Assembly (NCBI GenBank): GCA_900545935.1
Contig: URAP01000014.1
Span: forward strand, 1 to 43,826
DNA from: an uncultured Eubacteriales bacterium
GTDB taxonomy: Bacteria > Bacillota > Clostridia > Oscillospirales > CAG-272
DNA length: 43,826 bases
Direction of reading: 5' to 3'
The notes under the pieces were generated by a model that saw only the letters and a list, made by a program, of their open reading frames with translations, had not been told where the DNA came from and searched no databases. The translations under genes were made by a program, and so were the position numbers. This document shows, one piece after another, positions 1-6,726 of the stretch (positions are counted from its first letter, which is position 1; the number at the start of each line of letters is the position of its first letter).

Positions 1-50
1 AATAAAAACACCATTGACTCCGAACTTAAGGGTTCAGATTTCAATGGTGT
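1..50 (-). terminator. Intrinsic terminator after tRNA-Leu
   Basis: A perfect 10-bp inverted repeat, ACACCATTGA (8-17) and TCAATGGTGT (41-50), is followed on the minus strand by TTTTTATT. It lies directly downstream of the leftward tRNA-Leu gene and fits a rho-independent terminator. A weaker inner hairpin (GAAC/GTTC) sits in the loop. Confidence 0.8.
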
Positions 51-57
51 CTTTATA

Positions 58-140
58 TGGTGCGGATGACAGGACTTGAACCTGCACTCATACGAACCGG
101 TTTCTAAGACCGGCGTGTCTGCCAATTCCACCACATCCGC
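58..140 (-). tRNA. tRNA-Leu, anticodon TAG
   Basis: The minus strand folds as a class II tRNA. The acceptor arms GCGGATG and CATCCGC pair, the anticodon stem CCGGT/ACCGG encloses the loop CTTAGAA (anticodon TAG, reading CUA leucine codons), a short extra arm follows, and the T arm contains GGTTCAAGTCC. The 3' CCA is encoded (58-60). It is the second gene of a small leftward tRNA pair with tRNA-Val upstream. Confidence 0.95.
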
Positions 141-220
141 TTATATATTGCAGTCGACCCTGCGGTTTATCGGAGGGAACGGCGGGAAAGTGCAGACCGA
201 CTGTCGATTGTAATAAACAA

Positions 221-256
221 ACCCGAGCGCCTTACCTGCGGGTAAAAACGTCGGGT
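221..256 (-). terminator. Hairpin between tRNA-Val and tRNA-Leu
   Basis: ACCCGA (221-226) pairs with TCGGGT (251-256), with an inner TTACC/GGTAA stem. On the minus strand the hairpin is followed by TTTGTTTATT. It could be a partial terminator or a processing site between the two tRNAs. No separate promoter for tRNA-Leu is evident, so some readthrough is likely. Confidence 0.4.
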
Positions 257-264
257 GTTTACAT

Positions 265-341
<77 letters not shown>

Positions 342-352
342 AATACCATCAT

Positions 353-381
353 ATTATACCATAAGTTATGAGATATGGCAA
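353..381 (-). promoter_or_regulatory. Promoter for the tRNA-Val/tRNA-Leu pair
   Basis: On the minus strand -35 TTGCCA and -10 TATAAT are separated by 17 bp. The -10 lies about 12 bp before the tRNA-Val 5' end, as expected for a tRNA promoter. Confidence 0.75.
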
Positions 382-536
382 TATGGAAAAATGGTCAAAA
401 CGAAAGTGGAATACTACGTCTGAGTTGTGCAAAATGAGAATGAGCAGTGCTGTGCAGTATAGAGAGGCGTTTTTCGACGGTATAACCGCAATTGAAGCAG
501 CATGATGACTTTACACTCTCGAATATAAAATACAGA

Positions 537-568
537 GGGGATGTTAAAAACGAGTTTTAAACATCCCC
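537..568 (-). terminator. Terminator after rhaD
   Basis: The inverted repeat GGGGATGTT...AACATCCCC has an A/T-rich apex (TTTAAAAC/GTTTTTAA). It starts 15 bases beyond the rhaD stop codon on the minus strand and is followed by TCTGTATTTTATATT. Confidence 0.6.
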
Positions 569-583
569 GGGAAATACACTATA

Positions 584-1399
584 TCAGTCAAGAAAATCCT
601 TGCGATAATCGAGGTTAAAGGACTCGGCAAGGGCGATGAGCTGCTTGTTGGAGATACGGTTGAGGATCGGGAGGTGACAGTACTTGAGCCAAAGCTGAGC
701 GCCCTTCTCAACAGTCTCGATAAGACCGAAGGTCTCGTCATAGGTCTTGCCTGCGCCGTAGATACCGTGCTGCGGCCAAATAACGATTCTGTAATCCTTC
801 ATCTTTTCAGCGGTGGCCTCGCCGATAGCGTTGTTTCCGCAGATCATCCATGGAAGAACGCCGATACCGTCGGGGAATACTACGATGCACTCGGTGCAGG
901 TGCCCCAGATGGTGCGGGTAAAGTTCTTGTCATCGAGAGGATGAACGTGAGTCATAGCGACAACATTTGTCGGGTGGGTATGCATAACGATGCGGTTCTC
1001 GGGGTCCTGCTTGAGCCTTGCCATGTGAGACATGAGGTGAGCGGGAAGCTCGCTTGTGAACTTACCGCCGTCGGAATAGCCCCAGAGAAGCTCTGCAACG
1101 TCGCCGGACTTGCCTATGCGGATAACTCCGAGGTTGGCTGCGGGATCGTCGTTTACGTTCTTGAAGTACTTACCGGTACCGGTAACGAGGAAAATCTTGC
1201 CGACGAGATCGGAAGCCTTGAAGCCGATCGGAATCTCACGGATGACCTCGTTCAGATCAAGATAATCGCCGACCTCCTTCTCGTCGAGGAGACAGCTGAT
1301 ATTACCGCCGTTTCGCTCGTCCCAGCCGAGACGGTACATGTTAGCGGTTGTTTCGCACATTTCCTTAATGAAGGGAGCTTCAAAAATATTGCCTTTCAT
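584..1399 (-). CDS. rhaD: Rhamnulose-1-phosphate aldolase
   Basis: The product is a class II (zinc) aldolase of 271 residues, nearly the length of E. coli RhaD (274). This family cleaves L-rhamnulose 1-phosphate to dihydroxyacetone phosphate and L-lactaldehyde in the cytosol. Visible features are the N-terminal GGNIS motif (31-35), a TSELPAH segment with the candidate catalytic Glu117, HTHPTN with zinc ligands His140 and His142, and PQHGIYGAG with His211. These match the E. coli positions within one residue. The start is supported by AAAGGA nine bases upstream and by a promoter at 1463-1491. No rhamnose isomerase, kinase or regulator lies nearby, so it is separated from the rest of its pathway. 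Other class II aldolases (fuculose type) are shorter and fit less well. Confidence 0.92.
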   Translation of the reverse strand: MKGNIFEAPFIKEMCETTANMYRLGWDERNGGNISCLLDEKEVGDYLDLNEVIREIPIGFKASDLVGKIFLVTGTGKYFKNVNDDPAANLGVIRIGKSGDVAELLWGYSDGGKFTSELPAHLMSHMARLKQDPENRIVMHTHPTNVVAMTHVHPLDDKNFTRTIWGTCTECIVVFPDGIGVLPWMICGNNAIGEATAEKMKDYRIVIWPQHGIYGAGKTYDETFGLIETVEKGAQLWLKYCHLPILNRISNKQLIALAESFNLDYRKDFLD

Positions 1400-1462
1400 T
1401 TTGTATATCCTTTCTTTCGTCGGCAGGGTGGAGCCTACCGTTAACTATTATTCCACAGAAGT

Positions 1463-1491
1463 ATTATATTATGAATCGTCGAAAACTTCAA
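1463..1491 (-). promoter_or_regulatory. Promoter of rhaD
   Basis: On the minus strand -35 TTGAAG and -10 TATAAT are separated by exactly 17 bp, about 65 bp upstream of the rhaD start. No obvious operator palindrome overlaps it. Confidence 0.65.
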
Positions 1492-1609
1492 TGCCTAAAA
1501 TGCCGATTTTGTCGTGCTGTCGGGCGTTTTTTTGACGGTTATCAACAAAAAGGGCAAAAAGTCTGCAATCAAAAAGCCGATTAGTAATTATCCTTTCGCC
1601 GCAATTTAA

Positions 1610-1644
1610 CGTGACTGCTAAAAAACAAGTTTTTAACAGCCACG
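1610..1644 (-). terminator. Hairpin downstream of the PRTase gene
   Basis: CGTGACTGCTAAAAAAC pairs with GTTTTTAACAGCCACG (one G-T pair). It starts just past the stop codon at 1651 on the minus strand and is followed by a poor U-run (GTTAAATTG). The A/T-rich apex resembles the rhaD terminator at 537-568. Confidence 0.55.
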
Positions 1645-1650
1645 AAAAAA

Positions 1651-2211
1651 TCAGCTTATGGGGTCGCCGTTTGAATCGAATATGGGCAGCTCCTGAAGAA
1701 ATATTATATCGTCGCGCAGCTTAGCATCGCCCTCTGCGAGGATAGCCATCTTTCCGACCGTTGTACCGCCTGCCTTGTTAACAAGCTCCTCGAGCGCGTG
1801 CAGCGACTCTCCGGTGGAAATAACATCGTCAACGATGAGGACGCGCTTGCCCTCCATCATACGGCGATCCTTTTCGTCGATATAGAGGGTCTGAATGCGC
1901 GCGGTCGTGATCGACTTGACATCGATCTTGACGACGTTTTTCATGTACAGCTTCGGTGCCTTGCGGGCGAGAACGTAGCTATTCATGCCGCACTGGCGTG
2001 CCATCTCGTGAACAAGGGGAATTCCCTTGGATTCAGCCGTGACCATGATATCAAACTCGGGTGCTCGGCGAAGCAGCTCCTCCGCCGAGTGAACAGTCAG
2101 CTCAACGTCGCCGAAAATGACAAAAGCTCCGATATAGAGATCGTCGGTCAGCTCGCAGAGCGGGAGATCGCGCTTCAGTCCCGCAACGTCGATAGTATAG
2201 TATTCCTTCAT
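1651..2211 (-). CDS. Phosphoribosyltransferase family protein (adenine PRTase-like)
   Basis: This is a 186-residue cytosolic protein of the type I PRTase fold. The PRPP-binding signature VLIVDDVISTGES occupies about residues 124-136, and an earlier segment, IMVTAESKGIPLVHEMA, resembles the adenine phosphoribosyltransferase family. Such enzymes convert a purine base plus PRPP to a nucleotide, but the substrate cannot be read from the sequence, so no gene symbol is given. It follows the SGNH hydrolase gene by 12 bases. GGAGG lies between the SGNH stop codon and this ATG, so the two form one transcript from the promoter at 2944-2972. Confidence 0.85.
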   Translation of the reverse strand: MKEYYTIDVAGLKRDLPLCELTDDLYIGAFVIFGDVELTVHSAEELLRRAPEFDIMVTAESKGIPLVHEMARQCGMNSYVLARKAPKLYMKNVVKIDVKSITTARIQTLYIDEKDRRMMEGKRVLIVDDVISTGESLHALEELVNKAGGTTVGKMAILAEGDAKLRDDIIFLQELPIFDSNGDPIS

Positions 2212-2223
2212 GATAGTGCCTCC

Positions 2224-2892
2224 TTACTCGGCAGAGACGTTTTCTCTTCCGAGCGCTTTGTTGACCATGTCGACTACCGCGTCGGCAAGAACCTTTTTGC
2301 CCTCTTCGCCGAAGTGAACTCCGTCGACCTGAGGATACTCATCGTTGTGACCTGCGACGATCTTGTAGAGATCGTTGAGCATATAGCCGTTCTCCTCGGC
2401 GTAGCGGCGGACGAACTCGTTGCGCTCAATTACCATGTCATTCTTTTTCTTGAGCAGCTCGGGCGTATGGTCTTCAAATGTCATATGTGTAGAGGTCGCG
2501 AGAATTATCTTTGCCTCGGGCTGGAGACGGCGGATAAGCTCTATGCACTCCTTGTAGCCCTTGACATATATGTCGAGGTCGAGCTGCGTGTTATTGCAGC
2601 AGCCGTGCAGACCGTTGTTGAAGTGAATAACGTCGTACTTATATCCGCTCGCGGGGCCGAAAAACATCTCAAGCTCCTTGTAGAAGGCTGGGTCTCCGCA
2701 CATGCGCGAGCCTGCAAGCATATCGATCATGATATTCTGCGGATAGAAGATATTGCCCACGATAGGGCGATAGTTGAAGGTTATGGAGTCTCCGATGCAA
2801 GCTACTCTCGTTCTGTCATAATAGAGCGCCTCGGTGATCCAAATGTTGGTCCATTCTGCGCCTTCGCGCGGAAATACTTCTGTTGACACCAT
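2224..2892 (-). CDS. SGNH/GDSL-type hydrolase
   Basis: The product is a 222-residue protein with the block motifs of SGNH esterases. GDSIT carries nucleophile Ser36, NNGLHG carries Asn93 in the oxyanion region, and DGVHFG carries Asp190 and His193. The family hydrolyses O-acyl esters, often on carbohydrates or lipids, but the substrate is unknown here. There is no signal peptide or membrane segment, so it should act in the cytosol. The start is supported by AAGGAG and a strong promoter. It is the first gene of an operon with the PRTase-like gene, a pairing with no obvious metabolic logic. Confidence 0.85.
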   Translation of the reverse strand: MVSTEVFPREGAEWTNIWITEALYYDRTRVACIGDSITFNYRPIVGNIFYPQNIMIDMLAGSRMCGDPAFYKELEMFFGPASGYKYDVIHFNNGLHGCCNNTQLDLDIYVKGYKECIELIRRLQPEAKIILATSTHMTFEDHTPELLKKKNDMVIERNEFVRRYAEENGYMLNDLYKIVAGHNDEYPQVDGVHFGEEGKKVLADAVVDMVNKALGRENVSAE

Positions 2893-2943
2893 GTCAGGTT
2901 CTCCTTTTCAGGAAAAAAAGTGATTCGGCATTGCCGTACGATA

Positions 2944-2972
2944 ATTTTATCACATCGGTCGTATAATGTCAA
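2944..2972 (-). promoter_or_regulatory. Promoter of the SGNH-hydrolase/PRTase operon
   Basis: On the minus strand TTGACA and TAAAAT are separated by 17 bp, about 50 bp upstream of the SGNH start codon. The -35 is a perfect consensus. The region 2973-3117 further upstream holds nothing recognisable. Confidence 0.8.
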
Positions 2973-3117
2973 TAGAAATGCGTTAAAAGCGGCGGCTCAG
3001 ATGTGATAAAACAACAAAACCGGCTGTGTTTTTTAAAAAAATGAATGCGAAATAGCAGAGAACGAGGCGGTATAAGCCGTTATCGTCGGCGGAGATAAAC
3101 CCGCAGGCTAAAGCAAT

Positions 3118-3150
3118 GGGACTGCCTGAACAATTGGTTCGGGCAGTCCC
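3118..3150. terminator. Strong inverted repeat, probable terminator of the TSCPD gene
   Basis: GGGACTGCC and GGCAGTCCC (9 bp, perfect) flank a loop that can itself pair (GAAC/GTTC). It lies 58 bases past the TSCPD stop codon on the minus strand. The tract after it (ATTGCTTT) is only moderately U-rich. Confidence 0.5.
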
Positions 3151-3207
3151 ATCAGGTATTTATAATACTGCGTTTTTTGGCGCTCTGAGCTGTTCCGAAA
3201 GCGGCGC

Positions 3208-3474
3208 TCAGCCGTTCTCCTCTTCGTATGCCTGACGTACGGCGCGCGCAAGCTGGTCGGCACAGGATGTGCCTTTGCCGCCGCATTCGTTGCCGCTGAG
3301 AGTGTCGGCGATGTAATCTACCGTCTGTCCCTCGCAGAGCTTTGAGACTGCCTTTAGGTTTCCGTTGCATCCGCCGGTAAAGCGGATATTATGAACACGA
3401 TCCCCGTCAAGCTCAAAGTCGATTCTTGAAGAGCAGGTGCCTCTTGTTTTGTAGCTGTGATTATGTAATATACC
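3208..3474 (-). CDS. TSCPD-domain protein with no canonical start codon
   Basis: The reading frame between the stop TGA at 3208-3210 and an upstream in-frame TGA (3475-3477) encodes about 85 residues typical of small TSCPD-domain proteins. It carries YKTRGTCSSRIDFEL, GGCNGNLKAVSKL and ECGGKGTSCADQLARAV; the usual TSCPD is TSCAD. The family is small, Cys-rich and of uncertain function. The frame contains no ATG, GTG or TTG before the conserved region; only ATA and TTA lie near a GAGG-like site. An ATG does lie upstream (ATG AGG TAT ATT ACA TAA), but it is in another frame and stops after five codons. The gene may use a rare start, carry a frameshift or lost start, or contain a sequence error. 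The exact 5' end is unknown. Confidence 0.6.
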   Translation of the reverse strand, partial: GILHNHSYKTRGTCSSRIDFELDGDRVHNIRFTGGCNGNLKAVSKLCEGQTVDYIADTLSGNECGGKGTSCADQLARAVRQAYEEENG

Positions 3475-3621
3475 TCATTTCACGTACGGCTGTGTCGAGC
3501 TGTTTGCTCTTGACCGACGGCGGCACGGTGCGCTGTCGAATGTTGTCGATGGACGGCGCAGCTGTGAATTATCGCAGAGCGTCGCTGTGTAAATTACAGT
3601 CGGCGCGCGCAGACAAGGATG

Positions 3622-4830
3622 TTATTCATCGTCCGGCGTTTCGAGCACCCAGACCTTCATCTGCCGTCTGCCGAACTGTATTGCATCGTTGATCTCGCTT
3701 CCGGTATAGATGTCTATTGTATTGCCGACGATCGCGCCTCCGGTGTCCTCGCAGGAGTAAAAGCCGTCGTATTTATCGTATTCGTTATAGCCGGAAATAT
3801 AGACCTGCCGTCCGAGCGCGATAACGGTGGGATCTACGGCGATCATGCCCTCTTCGACCGTCTTGCCGGTGCTCGTGTTTGCACCCTCAAATACCGAGCC
3901 GCCGTATGCGGTTGCTTCGACGTCGAGAGAATATGAGTACGGGTAATCGACACCGTTGATGCTTACAAAACCGCGACAGCCGCGTCGTATGACTTTCTTG
4001 ACCGGCTCCTGTGTGATCTCGTAGCGGAGAACATTGCTCTCCGAAAACTCTCCGTCGATATATTTGCTGCGAACGAGCTGACGCGCCGTACCGTTCTCTC
4101 CCTCGCATTCGACTATCGACACGCCGGGGCGAAGCTCGGTGGTGTAGATGTTCTCTGTTTCATAGGGGACAGACGCATCTTCAAAGGTGTCCTTGTAGTC
4201 GACGACAGATACGGTTATCTCCATGCCCTCTGTTATGACCGTGCTGCGGTCGCAGCTGACAATATCGTCGCTGTCAAAGCCGTAGCTCTGACTTGAGAGA
4301 AAATTGTCTACCGTTGTTATCGGGGAAGAGATAAGCGTGTCTATCCCGAGCGCGGGGCAGAGCAGATGAACATAGGTGGAGCCCTCATATGCAGCGAGCA
4401 CCTTGTTTTCCGACATGTAGACCGGCATCTGTGCCGTTACATTGTCACTCACGCCGATGTCGGCGCTCGACTCTATCCCGGTGATGACCGAGAAGAGCAG
4501 CCACATTGCAAAAACAAAATACACTACTCCGAAGATCGCACTGCGGAGATTTGTCTTTTCGCGCTTCTTTTCCGCCGTTATCGGAGTGGGTAGCGGCAGG
4601 CGCGGGAGAGCTCTGTCGCCGAGTGGGCGAAGTCTCTCTTTCTTCTCGGGGTATTGTCCGATGCCGAATTGCGGCGGATCAATGGTGAGCTCTCCGCCGA
4701 CGCCGAGTGCGGTATCCTTTCGTACGGTGTATCTTCGCTTTACGTAGCATATCGAGTAGGTAGGTGAGCGCAGTGCTCTCCCGAGACTCTCGAAAGATTC
4801 GCCGTCCGAAAAACTTGCTGTGTTTTCCAT
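3622..4830 (-). CDS. G5 and 3D-domain membrane protein
   Basis: The protein has 402 residues. A basic cytosolic stretch (1-95) leads to one membrane segment (about 97-118). An extracellular part follows with a G5 domain (about 225-285, Y.TTELRPGVSIVECEGENGTARQLVRSK... type) and a C-terminal 3D domain (about 303-398) holding the three conserved aspartates (Asp333, Asp362, Asp373). 3D domains occur in peptidoglycan-cleaving proteins of the MltA/YabE/YocH type, so a cell-wall role is likely, but no activity is proven. The start follows AAGGAGGT. The upstream region contains a hairpin (4862-4881) and 12-bp repeats. Confidence 0.87.
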   Translation of the reverse strand: MENTASFSDGESFESLGRALRSPTYSICYVKRRYTVRKDTALGVGGELTIDPPQFGIGQYPEKKERLRPLGDRALPRLPLPTPITAEKKREKTNLRSAIFGVVYFVFAMWLLFSVITGIESSADIGVSDNVTAQMPVYMSENKVLAAYEGSTYVHLLCPALGIDTLISSPITTVDNFLSSQSYGFDSDDIVSCDRSTVITEGMEITVSVVDYKDTFEDASVPYETENIYTTELRPGVSIVECEGENGTARQLVRSKYIDGEFSESNVLRYEITQEPVKKVIRRGCRGFVSINGVDYPYSYSLDVEATAYGGSVFEGANTSTGKTVEEGMIAVDPTVIALGRQVYISGYNEYDKYDGFYSCEDTGGAIVGNTIDIYTGSEINDAIQFGRRQMKVWVLETPDDE

Positions 4831-4861
4831 CGGATTACCTCCTTTTCGTTCGTTTTTATGC

Positions 4862-4881
4862 CCCGATACCGAGGTGTCGGG
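4862..4881 (-). promoter_or_regulatory. Hairpin in the leader of the G5/3D gene
   Basis: CCCGATACC and GGTGTCGGG are complementary (one G-U pair) around a two-base centre. The hairpin sits about 30 bases upstream of the G5/3D start and would be in its leader. Its function is unknown. Confidence 0.35.
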
Positions 4882-4911
4882 ACGCAGTATCGACTCAAAA
4901 CATTGCTGTGT

Positions 4912-4954
4912 TTACGCATTCGATTACGCATTCGATTACGCATACTATTACGCA
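4912..4954. repeat. 12-bp tandem repeat, unit TTACGCATTCGA
   Basis: There are two perfect 12-bp copies (4912-4935), a third with three changes (TTACGCATACTA) and a partial fourth (TTACGCAT). The array lies 80-125 bp upstream of the G5/3D gene on its promoter side. The same CGCATTCGA core recurs as the palindrome at 5086-5099. Confidence 0.85.
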
Positions 4955-5085
4955 TCAAATGAGCCGAGCACGGGGCTTTGCAGCTTTGGCTTCATTTTCG
5001 CATAAATCACCGCAGAATAATGCATGATTTTTGCGGAAAATTCGCGCAGACGAGCTGTTCTGCAATCGTGCATTTCCAATTTACA

Positions 5086-5099
5086 CGCATTCGAATGCG
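5086..5099. promoter_or_regulatory. 14-bp perfect palindrome CGCATTCGAATGCG
   Basis: This perfect palindrome contains the same CGCATTCGA core as the tandem array at 4912-4954. It could be a protein-binding site, but no adjacent gene start identifies a target. Confidence 0.35.
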
Positions 5100-5346
5100 A
5101 GTTCAAGACAATTTGGTAAACAAATAATTAACAAATAGTGTCTTTTGCAAGCCTAAAAGTCGCGATTTGGAGTAATAAAACCGTCCGTTTTGTTCTTTGT
5201 CGATTGCTGTCAAGGACAAAAGCTGCAAGGTGATATCTGTTCCATTAAAGGAGACAATATCCAAAAATGGAAATTTGATTCGGGGCTGAATTCGAGTAAA
5301 ATGAAGGCATTTTGCAGGAAAAATGAAGGCGATTTGCAATTTTGCG

Positions 5347-5418
5347 TCTGTGGAGTACTCTGTGGAATACCTTGTGGAGTAGTCTGTGGGTTTCTGTGTG
5401 GAGTATTCTTCGGATATT
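5347..5418. repeat. 12-bp tandem repeat, unit TCTGTGGAGTAC
   Basis: Five to six tandem units follow the consensus TCTGTGGAGTAC. The first five keep the TGTGG core and the sixth diverges (TCTTCGGATATT). The array lies in a gene-free region. The phase makes both strands open, giving four-residue peptide repeats in either direction, which I regard as incidental. Confidence 0.8.
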
Positions 5419-5849
5419 TTGATATCAGCTTGCGGTCGGGTGTGTGCGGTATGTCGCGGCGGGCATTCGCGGCGTGCCGAAAGCGGGTGAAAACGGCGTT
5501 TTTTATGCGCTCGTAAAGGAATTTTTCGGCATGTCGCACGGCGGTGACGGTCAAAAATAGTGTGTATATAATATAATGATGATTTTTGTGCGATGCCGGG
5601 CTAAATCGTTACGCTGCGCGGGGGGGAGCTGCTCATTGCAAACCGCACGGATGATGATATTTTATGCTCCGTCCGACACATGATACAATGCTATGGTACA
5701 ATGATAATTTTTCACACACTGCCGTCTGATTTTTTTATGAGCGTTGTGCATGCTGCGGCAGCATGCCCCGGACACCGCTCGCGATAAATATAGTACTGTA
5801 ATGGTTGTTTTTTATTTTGCATGGTTGCAAAAGTGTGCGGAGGTGAATT

Positions 5850-5936
5850 GTGCGGGCGGAGCAAGCGCTGCATTGGGTACAGGATTTGTCGTCGGTTTTT
5901 TCTGTTTGCGCTTCGCATTTTCGACGCGATGCTTAA
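5850..5936 (+). CDS. Candidate small ORF, 28 codons
   Basis: A GTG start stands four bases after GGAGGTG (5839-5845) and runs 28 codons to TAA. The predicted peptide is mixed and not recognisable, with no signal or membrane segment. The strong ribosome-binding site is the only support, so a chance occurrence is quite possible. Confidence 0.15.
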   Translation: MRAEQALHWVQDLSSVFSVCASHFRRDA

Positions 5937-6056
5937 TCAGCGCGTTTCTCATCGCAGCCGTGCTATCATTCGGCGTGCATGTGCATATAATACATAGCGG
6001 GTGTTTTGTGCAGATGTTTTGAGTAAGTATTTTGTCTGTGGGAGTGTTATGGCATC

Positions 6057-6090
6057 GGTAAAATCGGCGTGCGGATGTTTTTACCTTTTT
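6057..6090 (+). terminator. Possible terminator upstream of the DUF4190 gene
   Basis: GGTAAAA (6057-6063) pairs with TTTTTACC (6078-6085), followed directly by TTTTTG. It would insulate the DUF4190 promoter at 6135 from any upstream transcript, although no gene just upstream is established. Confidence 0.4.
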
Positions 6091-6134
6091 GTATTAAACA
6101 ATGGCAAAAATTATTTCAAAAATGTAGAAAACTC

Positions 6135-6163
6135 TTGACTTTACATATTTTGTGTGATATACT
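6135..6163 (+). promoter_or_regulatory. Promoter of the DUF4190-type gene
   Basis: TTGACT (6135-6140) and TATACT (6158-6163) are separated by 17 bp. They lie 66 bp upstream of the start codon. Confidence 0.75.
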
Positions 6164-6228
6164 CGAAGCAGTAGCAGTGCTTGTGCTGCACGAACACTTA
6201 TTTTTTTCTATTTGGAAGGAGAATAGTT

Positions 6229-6576
6229 ATGAACGATGGAAAGGGCATGTCAATTGCCGCACTTGTTCTCGGAATTCTTTCCGCGATTTTCGCATGGTGG
6301 GGACTCTATATCGGAATCGTTTCTCTTGTTTGCGGAATCGTAGGTATTGTTCTTGCCGTTAAGGGTAAGAAGGCAGCGGCTGCTGCAGGTGCACCTACCG
6401 GCATGGCTACCGCGGGTCTTGTACTTGCAATTATCGGTACCAGCCTTTCGGTAATCGGTGTTATCGCTTGCGGAATTTGCGTCATCTGCTCTGCGAGCGC
6501 AACAAAGGGAATTGAGGATGCACTCGGCTCCGGAGCTCTTGATGATCTTCAGAATGCACTCGATCAGATCAGCTGA
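6229..6576 (+). CDS. DUF4190-type small membrane protein
   Basis: This is a 115-residue hydrophobic protein. The pattern MSIAALVLGILSAIFAWWGLYIGIV, a short basic loop (VKGKKAAAAAGAPTG), then MATAGLVLAIIGTSLSVIGVI, is that of DUF4190 proteins: two hydrophobic units each starting with a small-residue stretch. The function is unknown. The C-terminal tail (about 88-115) is polar and acidic. I chose the ATG at 6229 because AAGGAGA stands just upstream; the in-frame ATG at 6181 has no ribosome-binding site. It is monocistronic, with its own promoter and terminator. Confidence 0.8.
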   Translation: MNDGKGMSIAALVLGILSAIFAWWGLYIGIVSLVCGIVGIVLAVKGKKAAAAAGAPTGMATAGLVLAIIGTSLSVIGVIACGICVICSASATKGIEDALGSGALDDLQNALDQIS

Positions 6577-6617
6577 TTGAGCGGCAGATGCCGATGTACA
6601 GAGAGTTTATTCGGTGT

Positions 6618-6651
6618 GAGCGGGGCGTCAGTCCCGCTCTCGACTTTTTTT
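6618..6651 (+). terminator. Terminator after the DUF4190-type gene
   Basis: GAGCGGG (6618-6624) and CCCGCTC (6633-6639) form a perfect 7-bp stem, followed by seven T residues (6645-6651). Confidence 0.85.
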
Positions 6652-6726
6652 GGGGGATATTGATGTCCCGACTTTTTTCGATTCTTTTTAATGCACGATG
6701 TTGTGCGTCAGTTCGGTGGGGGTAAT

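Larger units (their letters stand above)
4955..6056. other. Gene-poor stretch with repeats
   Basis: I see no convincing protein gene here. It contains the palindrome at 5086-5099, the 12-bp array at 5347-5418, a perfect hairpin GCATGCTG-CGG-CAGCATGC (5748-5766) and several A/T-rich, promoter-like tracts (for example around 5566-5580 and 5680-5710). Open frames on both strands across the array arise from the 12-bp periodicity. A 28-codon frame at 5850-5936 (GTG start, GGAGGTG four bases upstream) is the only one with a good ribosome-binding site. Confidence 0.5.

Noticed and set aside
1..140. tRNA-Leu as an integration site of a mobile element
   Set aside because: The 3' end is followed by the gene's own terminator and the window edge; no duplicated tRNA 3' end is seen elsewhere in the window.
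4740..4958. Leader peptide with MRNR repeats ahead of the G5/3D gene
   Set aside because: The repeats come from the 12-bp array, and the frame runs out of phase through the real gene with no ribosome-binding site of its own.
5340..5420. Possible replication origin because TGTGGA repeats resemble DnaA boxes
   Set aside because: No copy equals TGTGGATAA, the spacing is a strict 12-bp tandem repeat, and no dnaA, dnaN, parA or rpmH gene is near.
5210..5554. Open frame on the minus strand with Pro-Gln repeats, and its plus-strand counterpart at 5190-5516 with Cys-Gly repeats
   Set aside because: Both arise from the 12-bp repeat array, whose length is a multiple of three. Neither has a good ribosome-binding site or recognisable domain.
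6050..6139. 29-codon frame starting ATGGCATCG before the DUF4190 promoter
   Set aside because: It runs through a likely terminator and into the -35 region. The peptide is not recognisable and the ribosome-binding site is weak.
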